Program-made: the position numbers and the translations under genes
The notes under the pieces: generated by a model
Told to the model about the DNA's origin: nothing
Databases searched by the model: none
What the model saw: only the letters and a program-made list of their open reading frames with translations
Shown here: positions 33,580 to 45,542 of the stretch, piece after piece
Position numbering within the stretch: the stretch's first letter is position 1
How the letters are laid out: each line of letters begins with the position of its first letter
Assembly (NCBI GenBank): GCA_009760885.1
Contig: CM019713.1
Span: 24,994,427-25,058,426 of the forward strand
DNA: 64,000 bases
From: Achatina immaculata
Lineage: Eukaryota; Mollusca; Gastropoda; Stylommatophora; Achatinidae
Direction of reading: 5' to 3'

Positions 33580-36500
33580 GAGTGTGGTGCGAACAGAAAT
33601 GCACAAACCTGTCAAATGTGCAACAGTGTCGTCACTGCTTTCAAGATGGAGGTGGATTCTGTGTACCGAGCTGCCGAGCTTAGTGCTATGGCACCGCTGT
33701 GAGCTGTGAACTTTGCACAGGCATAACTGATTATTCTTAATTATGTCTCTCCTGCCAATGGTGAACTGTCGTGTGTGTCCTGGTTCGGCTTGGGGCCTTA
33801 GCTATGGAGTTCGTGCTGAGAGCGACGCTGACTAGTTTCGCATTTGGACTGTTGTACTTCCGCCGGTCAGCTTATGCAAGACCGTATTGCAGTCAGGGTG
33901 GCTGTAAGAGGAACAACGCTCTGGATAGGTCGTGCCACATGAATCGTTCCTAAAATGGTGTCCTCACTGTGTGACTCATCATCAAATATTGATGCGAGAG
34001 ACCATTCATGGAACATTCTGTGCGATATATACTGGTGCAGGGGGTAGAGCAATTATAGGAGTATCTCGTTCGCGATGATAACGAGAACATAAAACTGAAT
34101 ACTGATTGTCTTTTTTACCTGGCAATCATAAAACTAGGACGACGCGAGGAAAATGCACCGAAACGAATTTTGTAAATAAATTATGCTACAGTTTATCTCT
34201 GCTTCACAAATTAAACGATAGTAAAAGACGAACCGTTATACATACCGCACATGTAAAAAAAAAAGTCAAAAAAGAATATTGGTATTTCAATTCTCTCATC
34301 ACATTCGTTTGATTGGCAGTTTGTCTTTTCTCTGACAAATCGTTGGAAGCTCTAGCCAACGGGAAATCAGATTTCATTACAGTGTTTTACTTTGATTCTT
34401 CAAGAATTAACCACAACATTTAAAAAATTTTTTTTAATTTTTGAGAAACTACATCTGTTTAAAAACTAAAATATAACAGGCTGATTAATGCATCTATCTT
34501 ACTTTGTGTGAAACATCTGTCAGGTAAACAAAACATGCACTAAGATTGTGCGTCGATCCATGAACACAACTGAGAATTATTTAAAACACAATTATTATTA
34601 ATTACAGGCAGGGAACATTCATTCAGACTAACAATTATCTCATACATTAAACTGCCTTTGATTACGATAGTGATCAGAGTGGACAACAGATGAATCAGAA
34701 ACTAGAAGCAACTAAGGACGTGGCCGAATATTCGATTTGGATTTGCATTTGGCAGGATAATGGTAAAATTCGAATATTCGTATTCGAAGAAAAAAAAAAC
34801 AGAGGAAAACTGGAATAGTCAAGTTCTTTATTCTTACACAGTTATCTCCCCTGAACTATGCAGTACCTCATGCAAATTAACATTTCAGACAACTAATTGT
34901 TGAAGTAGTAATTTGCAATGTAAGTCTACAATCCCCACAGTTTATACTCACACAGGAGTGTAATACTCTTCATAACAAATAAACAATTTTAAATTCAGAA
35001 TCATGAACTCCTTCACGGTGTGTAAACGCTTAGCCTTTTAGAGAATCTCCATGTTTTCATACACCTTTAAGTCGTATTCGGTCACTCTGATAACTGACTA
35101 TTCGAATTCGGTCGAAACTTTAAAGGCTTATTGTGTACATCTCCAGGTGCAACAAATGCACTGGAAGACCACAAAAATGAGTGGAGTTCTGGAAGAAGAT
35201 GCAGAAGACATTTAATTAATTACAGTTACAAACGGAGGACAGTACACGTTAAGTTCCACAACTCGGGAGAAGACACGAGTTATAGAACCTGATAATAACA
35301 GAAGAACTTAGAGAAGGGGAATACAATTTTTTTAAATGTCTGAATGGGTAGATAAATGGTACAGGAAGTGAACGTAGACAAGATTAGAAGTATCAAATAC
35401 TTCACAGAAAGAAAAAATATAACAGTACGAGGCACTGTTAAAATACATAGAAGGGAAAGACTAACTGGAAACCGAGAAGAGATAAAAGACCAAGTAAGTC
35501 ATGAAAAGAGAAAGAGAACAGGGAAAACTGGAGAAATGGAAAAGGGCTGTCTCTTTTTTATTTTATTTTTTTTTTATCAGAATCCGGCTCCAGTTTGTTT
35601 GGCAACTTGAAGGTTTGAACCCAAGACAACCATTGAGGTAAATGGGACCAGTTTCAAAAGCATTTCTGTGCTTGGCTGAAACAATGTAAGTATCTGACCA
35701 GTTATAACTGAAAGTCTTTTTAAATTTCTGTGCCAAAGGCTCTTACGTCATCATCATTGTTGCTTCGAGCCCCGAGCTAGAAAAAAATAATAAAGATCAT
35801 TTTACATTCACGTCAAGATCCACCCGAGTTTTCTCTACCTGGGGACAGCACCTGAAAGTAACATATTGTTATAAAAGCACGATCTTTCACGCTTACCGAC
35901 AAGGGACTTAATGAATGGATGAAAGACAGCAAAAGCAGATCCAGCGTAGCGCCAGCTAATGAGCCCTCTAGAAGTTAGACCTGAGCGAGCCGCAGCACTG
36001 ACCTTTGGTGGGCACACTTTCAGACACCTGTGTTTGCACCTGCGTCCCAGCACGGGCTATAAGTGCAAGGAATCTACGAAACGTAGCGTCAATATTAGCA
36101 AACAAACGTGTAAATAACATACTTTATACAACCAGGTCCTTAATTAAAACAAAATAAATATCAAAGAGTTCATGATCAAACACAGCCCACCTGCCAGTGA
36201 GGCAAGGGAGATTCACGTTCGTGACAAGCGCTATCGAACACTGTACGTGACACGCAGCCAAATTAAGACACCGTCGTGCAAGACTGACACAGTGTCAAAA
36301 ATAATCCCAGCGAAGTGCTCATTATTTTCTAATAATAGAACACCTGTGCTTTCACCTGGACGCTGACAGCCTTCTGAGAGATATTATCTCAGCAGGACCA
36401 AGTGGCACAATGATATAAGATACACAGGTGGGAGAGAAGACGGACAGTGTTATAAATGACAGGAACACGCTGTAACTATAGTAACCGGTCAGCCATGCTT

Positions 36501-36649
36501 TCTGCTCGTACCGTGACTGTGCAGACTTGTCTACGCACCTGAGGACCTACCTGTGGTGACCCAGGTCAGGTCAACATTATAATCTTACCTGGTATACCTA
36601 ACTATCAGGGAACGAAAAAAGGAGTATATTAAACCACCGACTGCCAGCG
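33580..36649. other. 3 kb without recognisable gene
   Basis: The least repetitive stretch in the window. I see no frame above 84 aa and no transposon motif. A consensus-like B box (ggttcaaacct, complement of about 35612-35622) beside an A-rich tract (35556-35575) hints at a decayed SINE, but no A box was found. The palindromic 'attcgaatattcg' lies at about 34768. Any host exons here are too short for me to call. Confidence 0.4.
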
Positions 36650-37250
36650 TGTATGGAGTCCGACAGAGGCCACGCGGGGATCTGTGAAGGGATATGCGGG
36701 GGTCTATGAAGGGCTATGTGGGGGTCTGTGAAGGGCCATGCAGGGTTCTTGAAGGGCTAGGGGGAGGGGTCTGTGAAGGGCCAATGTGGAGGTCTGTGAA
36801 TGGATATGCGGGGGTCTGTAATGGATCACATAAGGGTCTGTGAATGATATGCGGGGGTCTGTGAAGGGCTATGCGGGAGTCTGTGAAGAGCCAATGCGGG
36901 GGTCTGTGAATGAATATGCGGGGGTCTGTAATGGATCACATAAGGGTCTGTGAGTGGATATTTGGGGGTTTGTGAAGGGCTATGCGGGGGTCTGTGAAGG
37001 GCCAATGCGGGGGTCTGTGAAGGGCTATGCGGGGGTCTGTAAAGGGCTATGCAGGGGTCTCTGTGATTGGATATGCGGGGGTCTGTAATGGATCACTTAA
37101 GGGTCTGTGAGGAACCATGTGTGGATCAATGAAATGGCGTATCGGGGTCAGAGAAAGACTACGCAAGGGTCAGTGAAGGGTCTTGAGGTTGCCTGTAATG
37201 GACACTCGGGGGTTAATCAAGGGCCACATGGGGGGGGGGGTCCCGTGTAG
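36650..37250. repeat. G-rich degenerate minisatellite (about 23 bp)
   Basis: About 20 imperfect units like gggggtctgtgaagggctat plus gcg, with some 'atggatcacataagggtctg' variants. Regular runs of three to five G on one strand, ending in a run of ten G at about 37231. Confidence 0.85.
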
Positions 37251-37778
37251 CAAGTTCAGATTTAAAAATTAGTTTTATTTTTGTAGATCACAACAAGGGT
37301 CAAATCCCCTCAAGTTCTTTTTTAATACGAATATTTGAAAAGGATTTATGATATGTGGCCGGCAAGCACTGGGATGACAGGAAGCGAAATATCTTTAATT
37401 TCTGGGGTCCACTACCTTGAAAAGTTTGGGAATCACTGTAGCAGACATTAAATGGCATTAAAGTTTCATTTTCAGCATGGTCGCAAGAAGAAAACAAAAA
37501 GAGTATGATGACAATATTGATGGCAGTTATAACGATGCTGATGACAGGAATGTTAGATAATTACCCATAATTTCCATGCCCCCTTCCCCCCCCCCTCTCC
37601 CTCTCTCTCTCTTTTCCTTACTCTCAGACACAAAATAGACACTCACACAGGTCTTCAAAAACCACTTTCAGCTGTAACATTAGTTGAGAAGGCTTTAAGT
37701 GTTTACATCATGGGTAAATCTCTTTTTTTTTTTGCTTTATGAGCGGAAAGTAGTATATGTACACCTTATTATTTTGTA
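37251..37778. other. No recognisable gene; short C and CT tracts
   Basis: C run and (CT)n at about 37585-37612. The TA at 37777-37778 is the left target site of the adjacent mariner. Confidence 0.4.
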
Positions 37779-38717
37779 CAGGGGCGTTCAGAATGCACCA
37801 CATCGTTTCTTTCAGCTAATAATGAAGATAGAAGCATGACATTTTTCACGCTTTAAATAAGACATGTGCCAACTTTGCGAACCAAATTGCGCTGCAACCG
37901 GCAAAAGAATATGGCTGCCCTAATCGTTGAAATAGAGCGTGTTAGCAACTTGCGGTATAAGAAGTGAATTGTGATAGAATTTCTTGTTGCAAAAAAGAAA
38001 ACTGTTGTGAACATTCACAAGCGTCTATATGATGTGTACAGAAGTTTTGCAGTCGACAGGAGTACAGTCAGTCGCTGGGTTCAGAGAATCAAAGAATCAG
38101 TAAGTGGAGATAAGGAGTTGCATGATCGGCCGCGCTGTGGACGTCCTGCCACAGCCACCAAGGCAGAAATGTTGGAATGCGCTGAGGGCATTATTTTTAC
38201 TGATAGGAGAGACAATCAATTCGCAAGCTTACATTAGGACATTGAAAAAACTCAATCAACGTTGTCGCAGAGTTCGACCGCACAAGAATCCAGCAGACCT
38301 GCTTCTCTTTCACGACAATGCGCGCTCTCACACAAGCCTGGCAACACGGGAAGCAATCACCAAATTGGGTTGGATTGTACTGCCTCATCCACCCTATAGT
38401 CCTGATTTGGCACCTTCTGATTTCCATCTGTTTGGTCCACTTAAAGATGCACTCCGAGGGGTAAGATTTGAAAATGACGAAGGAGTGATTCATGCAGCGA
38501 AGAAATAGCTACATAATCAAGAGAAAATCTGGTGCGGGCTAGGAATACATGCACTTGTTTCGCACTGGCGTGAAGCCGTACAAGTTGATGGGATTTTGTT
38601 GAATAATACCGATGTTTACATGACATATCCATGTATATTGTATATAAATTTCATGCTTTTTGAATAAACAGCTCCTGAGAAAACCGATGTGGTGCATTAC
38701 TTTCTGAACGCCCCTAG
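37779..38717 (+). mobile_element. Mariner-like element, internally deleted, both ends present
   Basis: The ends are inverted repeats. The left reads caggggcgttcagaa, then tgcaccacatcg. The right, reverse-complemented, reads ctaggggcgttcagaa, then agtaatgcaccacatcg. Each end is bordered by TA (37777-37778 and 38718-38719), the normal mariner target duplication. The total of about 940 bp is well short of the usual 1.3 kb because the transposase core is missing. Confidence 0.9.
37971..38642 (+). pseudogene. Mariner transposase, core deleted and frameshifted
   Basis: The N-terminal helix-turn-helix part (37971-38237) reads VDRSTVSRWVQRIKE and GRPATATKAEML. It then jumps directly to residues that normally lie about 100 positions later (EGIIFTD). 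A frame change near 38230 leads into 38104-38508: LLFHDNARSHTSLATREAI, then HPPYSPDLAPSDFHLFGPLK. The HDN Asp and the SPDLAPSD Asp (second and third catalytic acids of the DD34D type) are present. The first, in the usual TGDETW, lies in the deletion. A stop at about 38506-38508 interrupts the C-terminus, which continues in frame to about 38640. It cannot make active transposase but could be mobilised in trans. Confidence 0.88.
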
Positions 38718-38719
38718 TA

Positions 38720-39499
38720 CTTTAGTTGTCCAGTGACGTCATATTGTCCAGAAACTTCCAAACGTCTATATCTCATACAACGGACAGCAATTCAACTTGA
38801 TAAAGTTCAGCTTTTTAAACTTCAACATTTCACAATACAGCTGGAAATTCAACAGAACAAACAAACTTCACTTCTCGGGCGGGGGTTGGCCTGGACGTAG
38901 GTATGAGCAGTCAGACCAGTCTGACATTCTTCTCTTCAGCTTTCGTTCCTACCACAAACATTCAGTTTAGTACAGCTATACTGAAAACATAACAAGAATC
39001 GCTAACATTTCAAGTGATAACATGTTTACCTTTAGCTTACTGTTGTGTACACTTGCAGTGTTGTCAGATCATTGAACGCAGGGACGGTAATTATCTTCAT
39101 ATCCTCAGATCATTCAGTAGACTGATTGATATACATTAATACAACTATTTTAGAGAAAGAGAGACACAGAGAGAGAGACTGATATACATTAATACAACTA
39201 TTTTAGAAAGAGAGAGAGCAAGAGAGAGAGATTGATATACATTAATACAACTATTTTAGAAAGAGAGAGAGAGCAAGAGAGAGAGACAGAGAGAGAGACA
39301 GAGAGAAAGAGAAAGCAAGAAAGAGGGAGAGACAGGGGAAGAGAGAGAGGGGGGGGGAAGAGACAGGAGCAGAGAAGGAGAGAGGGAGGGAACTGAGAAA
39401 GAGAGATGAATAAAGAATGAACGCTGTTTTCAAAAGATGTTTTAGAAAGATACTTCTTTTTTGAAAATTCTCAAACGTCAGCTATGATATCCTTAAAGA
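38720..39499. other. No gene; three 40-60 bp repeats and GA tract
   Basis: Three copies of a 'gatatacattaatacaactat' segment (one ending short of 20 matched bases) at about 39128-39258, each ending in GA repeats, then an impure GA/GGGA tract to 39410. Confidence 0.6.
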
Positions 39500-39835
39500 A
39501 TGCAGCAGTTCGCCTGAAGTTGTCCACACAATCATACAGTTTCGCCTACGTTGTCCACACAATCATACAGTTTCGCCTGAAGTTGTCCACACAGTCATAC
39601 AGTTTCGCCTGAAGTTGTCCACACAGTCATACAGTTTCGCCTGAAGTTGTCCACACAGTCATACAGTTTCGCCTGAAGTTGTCCACACAATCATACAGTT
39701 TCGCCTGAAGTTGTCCACACAGTCATACAGTTTCGCCTGAAGTTGTCCACACAGTCATACAGTTTCGCCTGAAGTTGTCCACGCAGTCATACAGTTTCGC
39801 CTGAAGTTGTCCACACAATCATACAGTTTCGCCTG
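39500..39835. repeat. 32-bp minisatellite, about 10 copies
   Basis: Units contain gtttcgcctgaagttgtcca then cacagtcataca. Very uniform; a/g variants only. Confidence 0.95.
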
Positions 39836-39989
39836 TTTTGACACTAGTGCCGACCACGTGGTGTCTTCCTTGCTCGATGTATCTGGGGCAGTCTTGCAGT
39901 AGAAAAAGCTTACAAGAAGATGTGGAAGAAAGATTTGTGACCATCTCTCTCTCTCCCTCTCTAAACACACTTAGATTATTGTTCCACAA

Positions 39990-40806
39990 TGTGAGACGGA
40001 TGGTCAGTCTCAAACAAAAAAAGGCTTCACTTACTTCACAAGCGAGCATTAAATCTTATTTGTGACAAACACCCAGTACAGACTGTAGATCAGCACAAAC
40101 AACCAAAAATTCTACCCCTCAAATATAGTCGTTTTCAAAAAAGTTAAGTTTGTTCACAGAATTCTGTCGCACAATGCTCCGCCTTACTTGTGGTCACTGT
40201 TTACGTATAACATTAAACATAGCCAGCGTTTAAAAAACTGTCTTCTTCCTAAACCCAGGATTTATCTGTACAAGAAAAGCCTTGCATACTCTGCAGTACA
40301 GCTCAGGAACACCTTCCCCTACCATTCAAAGTCCATTAATAATACTTCATCCTTTAACTCAAACCTAATTCATTATTTATTTGCTTGTAATTATATGCCT
40401 TCATAGAATAACAAGCACTTTCTCAACCGAATGATTCGCCAGCCATCAAATATTAAAATGACATAGTTCGAAAAGTAACTTGTTAGATATTTTAGAAATT
40501 ATGTTAATGTTTGTTAAAAAACATGTTAGAAGATCTGTACTGACAATGTATTTTTGTTTATGTATATGTCTTATGTGTGCGTGTATGTGTGAGTGAGAGC
40601 TATTTTATTAAGTTAATTACTTCTCTTTTACTTTGAATGTAATAGTTTAATCTTACACTCTATTGATATTGTTTTCATATTGTAATTTGTATACTTGTAT
40701 TAAATCGAGTGTGTGGGAAGAATGAAAGATGGAGTGACGAAGGGCAGAATGTAAGACGGGCCTGTGTGCCCAATTCTTTACTCTTTAAAAATAAAGATTA
40801 ATTCAT
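39990..40806 (+). pseudogene. LINE-E (subfamily 1) C-terminus and 3' UTR
   Basis: Frame pieces read KILPLKYSRF-like (shifted), then FVHRILSHNAPPYLWSLF, PKPRIYLYKKSLAYSAVQL and a stop near 40406. This is the far C-terminus of CR1/Jockey-type LINE proteins, where PPYL and LW(N)SLP-like motifs are common. A 400-base 3' UTR follows, ending 'gggcagaatgtaagacgggc', 'cccaattcttta', 'aaaataaagatta' and a CT tract. The palm is missing. The clade is tentative. Confidence 0.75.
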
Positions 40807-40905
40807 TCTCTCTTTCTGCTTCTCTCTCCCCCTCTCTCTTTTTCTCTCTCCCTCTTTTACTCTCAGTCTCCTTCTCTCTCTCTCTTCCCCTCTCTTTCTC
40901 TCTCT
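40807..40905. repeat. (CT)n-rich tract
   Basis: Impure TCTC repeats between two LINE-E copies. Confidence 0.9.
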
Positions 40906-42152
40906 CAAGTTATCGCTTAACCTTAAAAAACAACAATACAGCTGGGCTTGATGATATTAGTAATAAGATCTTACGTTATGCTGCACCTGTCATTTCACAT
41001 ACACTAACATATATTTACAACCAGTGCATTGCAAAATGTTATTTCCCTGAGGCTTTTAAAACTGCTAAGGTGTATCCTCGCTTTAAATCTGGCTCATCCA
41101 ACAATCTTACCAACTATATAGACCAATATCCATATTATCGTCATTATCAAAACCACGCGAAAGACACATACACAAAATAACTCTACAACACATGCAAGAG
41201 AACAATTTACTCATAGACAGTCAGTCAGGCTTTAGACCCAATCATTCCTACCACACAGCTCTTACCAAAATGACAGAAAACTGGCTAGTAAACATAAATG
41301 ACGACAGACTATGTGGTGCCATTTTGTCGACTTTAAAAAGGCATTTGATATGATTCACCACGATATTCTTGTAAGAAAAATAAAGACTTATAAAATGCAC
41401 CCTGACATGCTCAGTCCAAATACAAACAGGCTTTGCTCACTCCAAAAGCGACCGCAAAGCTTATTAGTGATAAAGATCAAGCACAAACAACTAACCAGCA
41501 CAAACGTATCAAAATACTGCCTCTTAAGAACAGGTTCCTCTTCAACAAAGCCGAGTTAGTACATCAAATTCTTTCACGGCATGCCCCGCCTTATCTATGG
41601 AACCTGTTTAAATTTAGCTCAAAGTGCAGCCAACGCTTGAACAACATATGTCTTCCAAAACCTAGACTTGATCTTTACAAGAAAAGCTTTAGTTATTCTG
41701 CTGCTCATCTTTGGAATACCCTCCCATCCTATATAAAAAATATAAATTATGCTCCTTCCTACAACTACAAGCTTTCCCAATATCTAGTTGATGTCGACTA
41801 CATGCCTCCATGAATTATAAAACTTAAAAGTTATCTTAGGCTGCTCTTACAGACATCGAATACAATTAATTATTTTCTGAATAGTCCCGAAAATTTTGTT
41901 TAGTAGATAGTCATTTATATATGTATGTAGTTACTTCTGTACTGAGTGAATGTTTAAGAGCGAAACGTAAATGTTATGTTTTATTTTATGTCTCTCAGCT
42001 TCAATGTTAGTTATGTTTGTTATATGAACAGCATATTTGTAGAATGTCTGGAATAGAGTGAAAGATGTATGATAAAGGGCAGAATGTCAGACGGGCCTGC
42101 GTGCCCAATTCTTACCCATTTTGAAATAAAGATCAGTCAATCAATCAATCTC
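40906..42152 (+). pseudogene. LINE-E (subfamily 2) reverse transcriptase, palm core deleted
   Basis: Plus-strand pieces in order: LKNNNTAGLDDISNKIL (fingers), YFPEAFKTAKVYPRFKSG, QSGFRPNHSYHTALTKM, then after a one-base shift VDFKKAFDMIHHDIL (domain A with its Asp). The sequence then jumps near 41415 to C-terminal residues KILPLKNRFLFNKAELVHQI, RHAPPYLWNLF and LYKKSFSYSAAHLWNTLPSY, with a stop at about 41811. The catalytic YADD region and thumb are absent, so several hundred residues are deleted. The 3' UTR ends 'gggcagaatgtcagacgggc' and 'aaataaagatcagtcaatca'. The motifs fit a CR1/Jockey-like clade. Confidence 0.8.
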
Positions 42153-42216
42153 CCTCTCTCTCTCATTCCTGCTCCTTCTCCTCTCTCTATCTCTCTCTCT
42201 CTCTCTCTCTCTCAGA

Positions 42217-42515
42217 AGTTAGAAGATCTGTATTTACAATGTATTATTGTTTATGTATATGTCTGCGTGTGTATGTGTGCGTGAGTGCTATTTTATTAGG
42301 TTAATTACTTCTTCTCTTTTACTTTGAATGTAGTAGTTAAATCTTACATCTTTTGATATGTTTTTCCTAATTTAATTTGTATTTTTGTACTAAATCAAGT
42401 GTGTGGGAAGAATGAAAGATGGAGTGATGAAGGGCAGAATGTAAGACAGGCCTGCGTGCCCAATTCTTTACCCTTTAAAAATAAAGATTATTCATTCATT
42501 CATTCATTCATTCTC
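42217..42515 (+). mobile_element. LINE-E (subfamily 1) 3' UTR fragment
   Basis: Matches 40525-40806 closely: 'gttagaagatctgta', 'gtgtgggaagaatgaaagat' and 'aaaaataaagatta', then (TTCA)n. A TC tract lies just upstream (42175-42213). Confidence 0.9.
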
Positions 42516-42708
42516 TTCCTCTCCTGAAAGACCAATTCGCTTTTTGGCTTAACAAATGTAACAGTACAAGGGATGCTAAAATGGTTAGGTTAGGTGATTC
42601 TAGAGTAAAAATACAGTGAATGCCCTTGTTTGTGAGACACGGACTGGTAGTTCGCGTGTTGAGAGCAATAAGCTTCACGTGGAAATTGGGAACTGAGAGA
42701 GATTGACT

Positions 42709-43262
42709 GATTGATTGATTGATCTTTATTTCAAAACAGGTTAAGAATTGGGCACGCAGGCCCGTCTGACATTCTGCCCTTATCATACATCTTTCATTCT
42801 ATTCCAGATATTCTACAAATATGCTGTTCATATAACAAACATAACTAACATTGAAGCTGAGAGACATAAAATAAAATATAACATTTACGTTTCGCTCTTA
42901 AACATTCACTCAGTACAGAAGTAACTACATACATATATAAATGACTATCTACAAAATAAAATTTTCGGGACTATTCAGAAAACAATGAATTGTATTCGGT
43001 GTCTGTAAGAGCAGTTTAAGATAACTTTTAAGTTTTATAATTCATGGAGGCATGTAGTCGACATCAAATAGATATTGGAAAAGCTTGTAGTTGTAGGAAG
43101 GAGTATAATTTATATTTTTATATAGGATGGGAGGGTATTCCAAAGATGAGCAGCAGAATAACTAAAGCTTTTCTTGTAAAGATCAAGTCTAGGTTTTGGA
43201 AGACATATGTTGTTCAAGCGTTGGCTGCACTTTGGGCTAAATTTAAACAGGTTCCATAGATA
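42709..43262 (-). pseudogene. LINE-E (subfamily 2) C-terminus, inverted copy
   Basis: Reverse complement of about 41587-42150. From the right it encodes PPYL-adjacent LWNLFKF, then the LYKKSFSYSAA region with substitutions, and continues through the 3' UTR to 'tgattgattgattgatcttt' at 42709. It faces the plus-strand copy about 560 bases away. Confidence 0.9.
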
Positions 43263-43496
43263 AGGCGGGGCAGAGGAGTGCGCTCGGAAAAAGATGTGAT
43301 AAAAAGACCAGCGAGATTTCTAAAAAAAAAAAAAACAAGAAAAGAACAGAGAAAGAGAAGCCAGAGAGAAAGGAGCGATTTGAATGAGCTCTGGTCCTGT
43401 GCAGACGTGTCTAGTTTTGGTCTAGTTGCTCAGTGTTAGGATGATTCAACTGTAGAGTTGGTATGCAAGAAATAGTTCTCGGTTTTTGTTCTTTTA
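43263..43496. other. No recognisable feature
   Basis: A-rich run at about 43321-43335. No gene signal. Confidence 0.4.
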
Positions 43497-43822
43497 AGGA
43501 CATACCTGTAGTCTGTGATATACTTGTAGTTTGTGACATACTTGTAGTTTGTGACATACTTGTAGTCTGTGATATACTTGTAGTCTGTGATATACTTGTA
43601 GTTTGTGACATACTTGTAGTCTGTGATATACTTGTAGTCTGTGATATACTTGTAGTCTGTGATATACTTGTAGTTTGTGACATGCTTGTAGTTTGTGACA
43701 TACTTGTAGTCTGTGATATACTTGTAGTTTGTGACATACCTGTAGTTAATGTGACATGCTTGTAGTTTGTGACATACTTGTAGTTAATGTGACATGCTTG
43801 TAGTTTGTGACATACCTGTAGT
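43497..43822. repeat. 18-bp minisatellite, about 17 copies
   Basis: Units tacttgtagtctgtgata alternate with the 'tttgtgaca' variant. Six codons per unit give VVCDIL on plus and SQTTSI on minus; both are artefacts. Confidence 0.95.
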
Positions 43823-43824
43823 CT

Positions 43825-44214
43825 GTGCATAGATAGAATGTAGGTTCAGTTATTGGTTTTTGTCCTTGTCTTGTATAGGACAGTGAGTGATTGTAGGAAT
43901 GTGGTCTAGAGTTAATTTTGTGACAGAGTTTATTCGGTCGGATGTTTCCAATGAGAGGCTAATATGTTTGAGCTCAGGTATTTTCCCTATGGCGAAGTAA
44001 ATTTCGTCGGGAAAATTTGCATATTTTTGGCATTTTGATTCTTCTGATGTCTTTTGTTGATTGCTTCATTTCTTTCCATCCATCAGGATACACACTTATC
44101 ATTTTCTCACATTAAATGCGTCTAATAACTTGGTACTTGTCTTATACTATTGTTTTACATCAATGTTCTTTCTAGTAGTGCTGCCGTATGGTTGATGAAA
44201 CGTTCAGTTGCTTC
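43825..44214. other. No recognisable feature
   Basis: Ordinary AT-rich sequence. Confidence 0.4.
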
Positions 44215-44455
44215 CAGTGCCAGAATGTTATTGTTGAAGAGGAAAATATTGTACCTGAGGTGAATGATGTTACTTAGAGTCTAGTGCCAGAATGTTATTG
44301 TTGAAGAGTAAAATATTGTACCTGGGGTGAATGATGTTACTTAGAGTCTAGTGCCAGAATGTTATTGTTGAAGAGTAAAATATTGTACCTGGGGTGAATG
44401 ATGTTACTTAGAGTCTAGTGCCAGAATGTTATTGTTGAAGAATAAAATATTTTAC
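44215..44455. repeat. 67-bp tandem repeat, 3.5 copies
   Basis: Starts agtgccagaatgttattgtt. Starts at 44283 and 44350 fix the period at 67. Confidence 0.95.
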
Positions 44456-44904
44456 CTGTTGTGAATGCTGCTACTCAGCGTCTCGCAAAGTAATGTAACT
44501 GCTTTTTTTTCTATTTGGAGAAGTTTAAACGGTAGTATCACAAGTCATCAATTTAGTGTCTGAATGGCACAGTAGCATACGACTCAAAACCAGTTCAGCA
44601 ATGTTCAATGCTACACATTAATAAAACATGGTTTTGGAAAACCTCCACTAAGTAATGAGAATTCACATCGATACTCCCATTAATATTTAATGAACACATG
44701 TTACTCTCATTATCAGCTCGACGTAATCATCATTTATAATTGATGACACAAAACCTACGTCGATAACCAAGGAAATGTTTCATGATGAAATGTGGGGAAC
44801 GATTTTTAAGCATAAAAAAACACTACCTTGTTGGAAATAAATTATGGCGTAGTTTTCTGTATATGTATATATGTATGTGACAGAGAAAGAGGGAGAGAGA
44901 GAGA

Positions 44905-44957
<53 letters not shown>

Positions 44958-45389
44958 CGAACTTCATTTTCAACGGATGAAGATCGGGCACGCACACCCG
45001 TTTCAGATTTTACTCTTAATTGCTCAACTTTTATTCTAATGCATTATGATCAGTTTGATCAATTTTTGATCAGTTTCGTACGTTCAACATGCTAGGCTGA
45101 GTCACGAGCAACGGCAATTTTGCTCTAAAAGTTCAAAACCTATTATTAGACAGTTGTAGCACAGAGATGTTCTGCTATCCCACTTTAGCTACACAGAAGC
45201 GGAAGCTTGTTAGTCATTTTGGAAATGTGACGTCTGCAGACTAGATCCAACATGGTCGCTTTCTTTGAAGCATCCACGAGAGAGGAACAGCGCACAGTTA
45301 TTTGTTTCCTGTGTAGTGAGGATGAAGCTTTTATCGAAGATGCAGGATAAGGGCTGTGTCGCTTCAGCAGAACACATGAAGTTTGAAAT
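44456..45389. other. (GA)n with possible LINE-E 3' relic; otherwise empty
   Basis: A pure GA run at 44882-44955 is followed by 'cgggcacgcacacccgttt', a decayed likeness of the LINE-E terminal block. No gene elsewhere. Confidence 0.45.
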
Positions 45390-45542
45390 TTGGGTGACAC
45401 AGGAAGTTTAAAAGTGGGGTGACACAGGAAGTTTAAAAGTGGGGTGACACAGGAAGTTTAAAAGTGGGGTAACAAAGGAAGTTTAAAAGTGGGGTGACAC
45501 AGAAGTTTAAAAGTGGGGTGACACATGAAGTTTAAAAGTGGA
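45390..45542. repeat. 25-bp minisatellite, 6 copies
   Basis: Units contain gacacaggaagtttaaaagt and ggggt. Confidence 0.95.

Noticed and set aside
33867..34052. 61-aa minus frame
   Set aside because: Looked faintly like a transposase segment in one frame of the other strand, but no motif could be confirmed.
35590..35640. Possible further SINE (B-box ggttcaaacct and nearby A-rich tract)
   Set aside because: No A box at a suitable distance and no match to the SINE body blocks.
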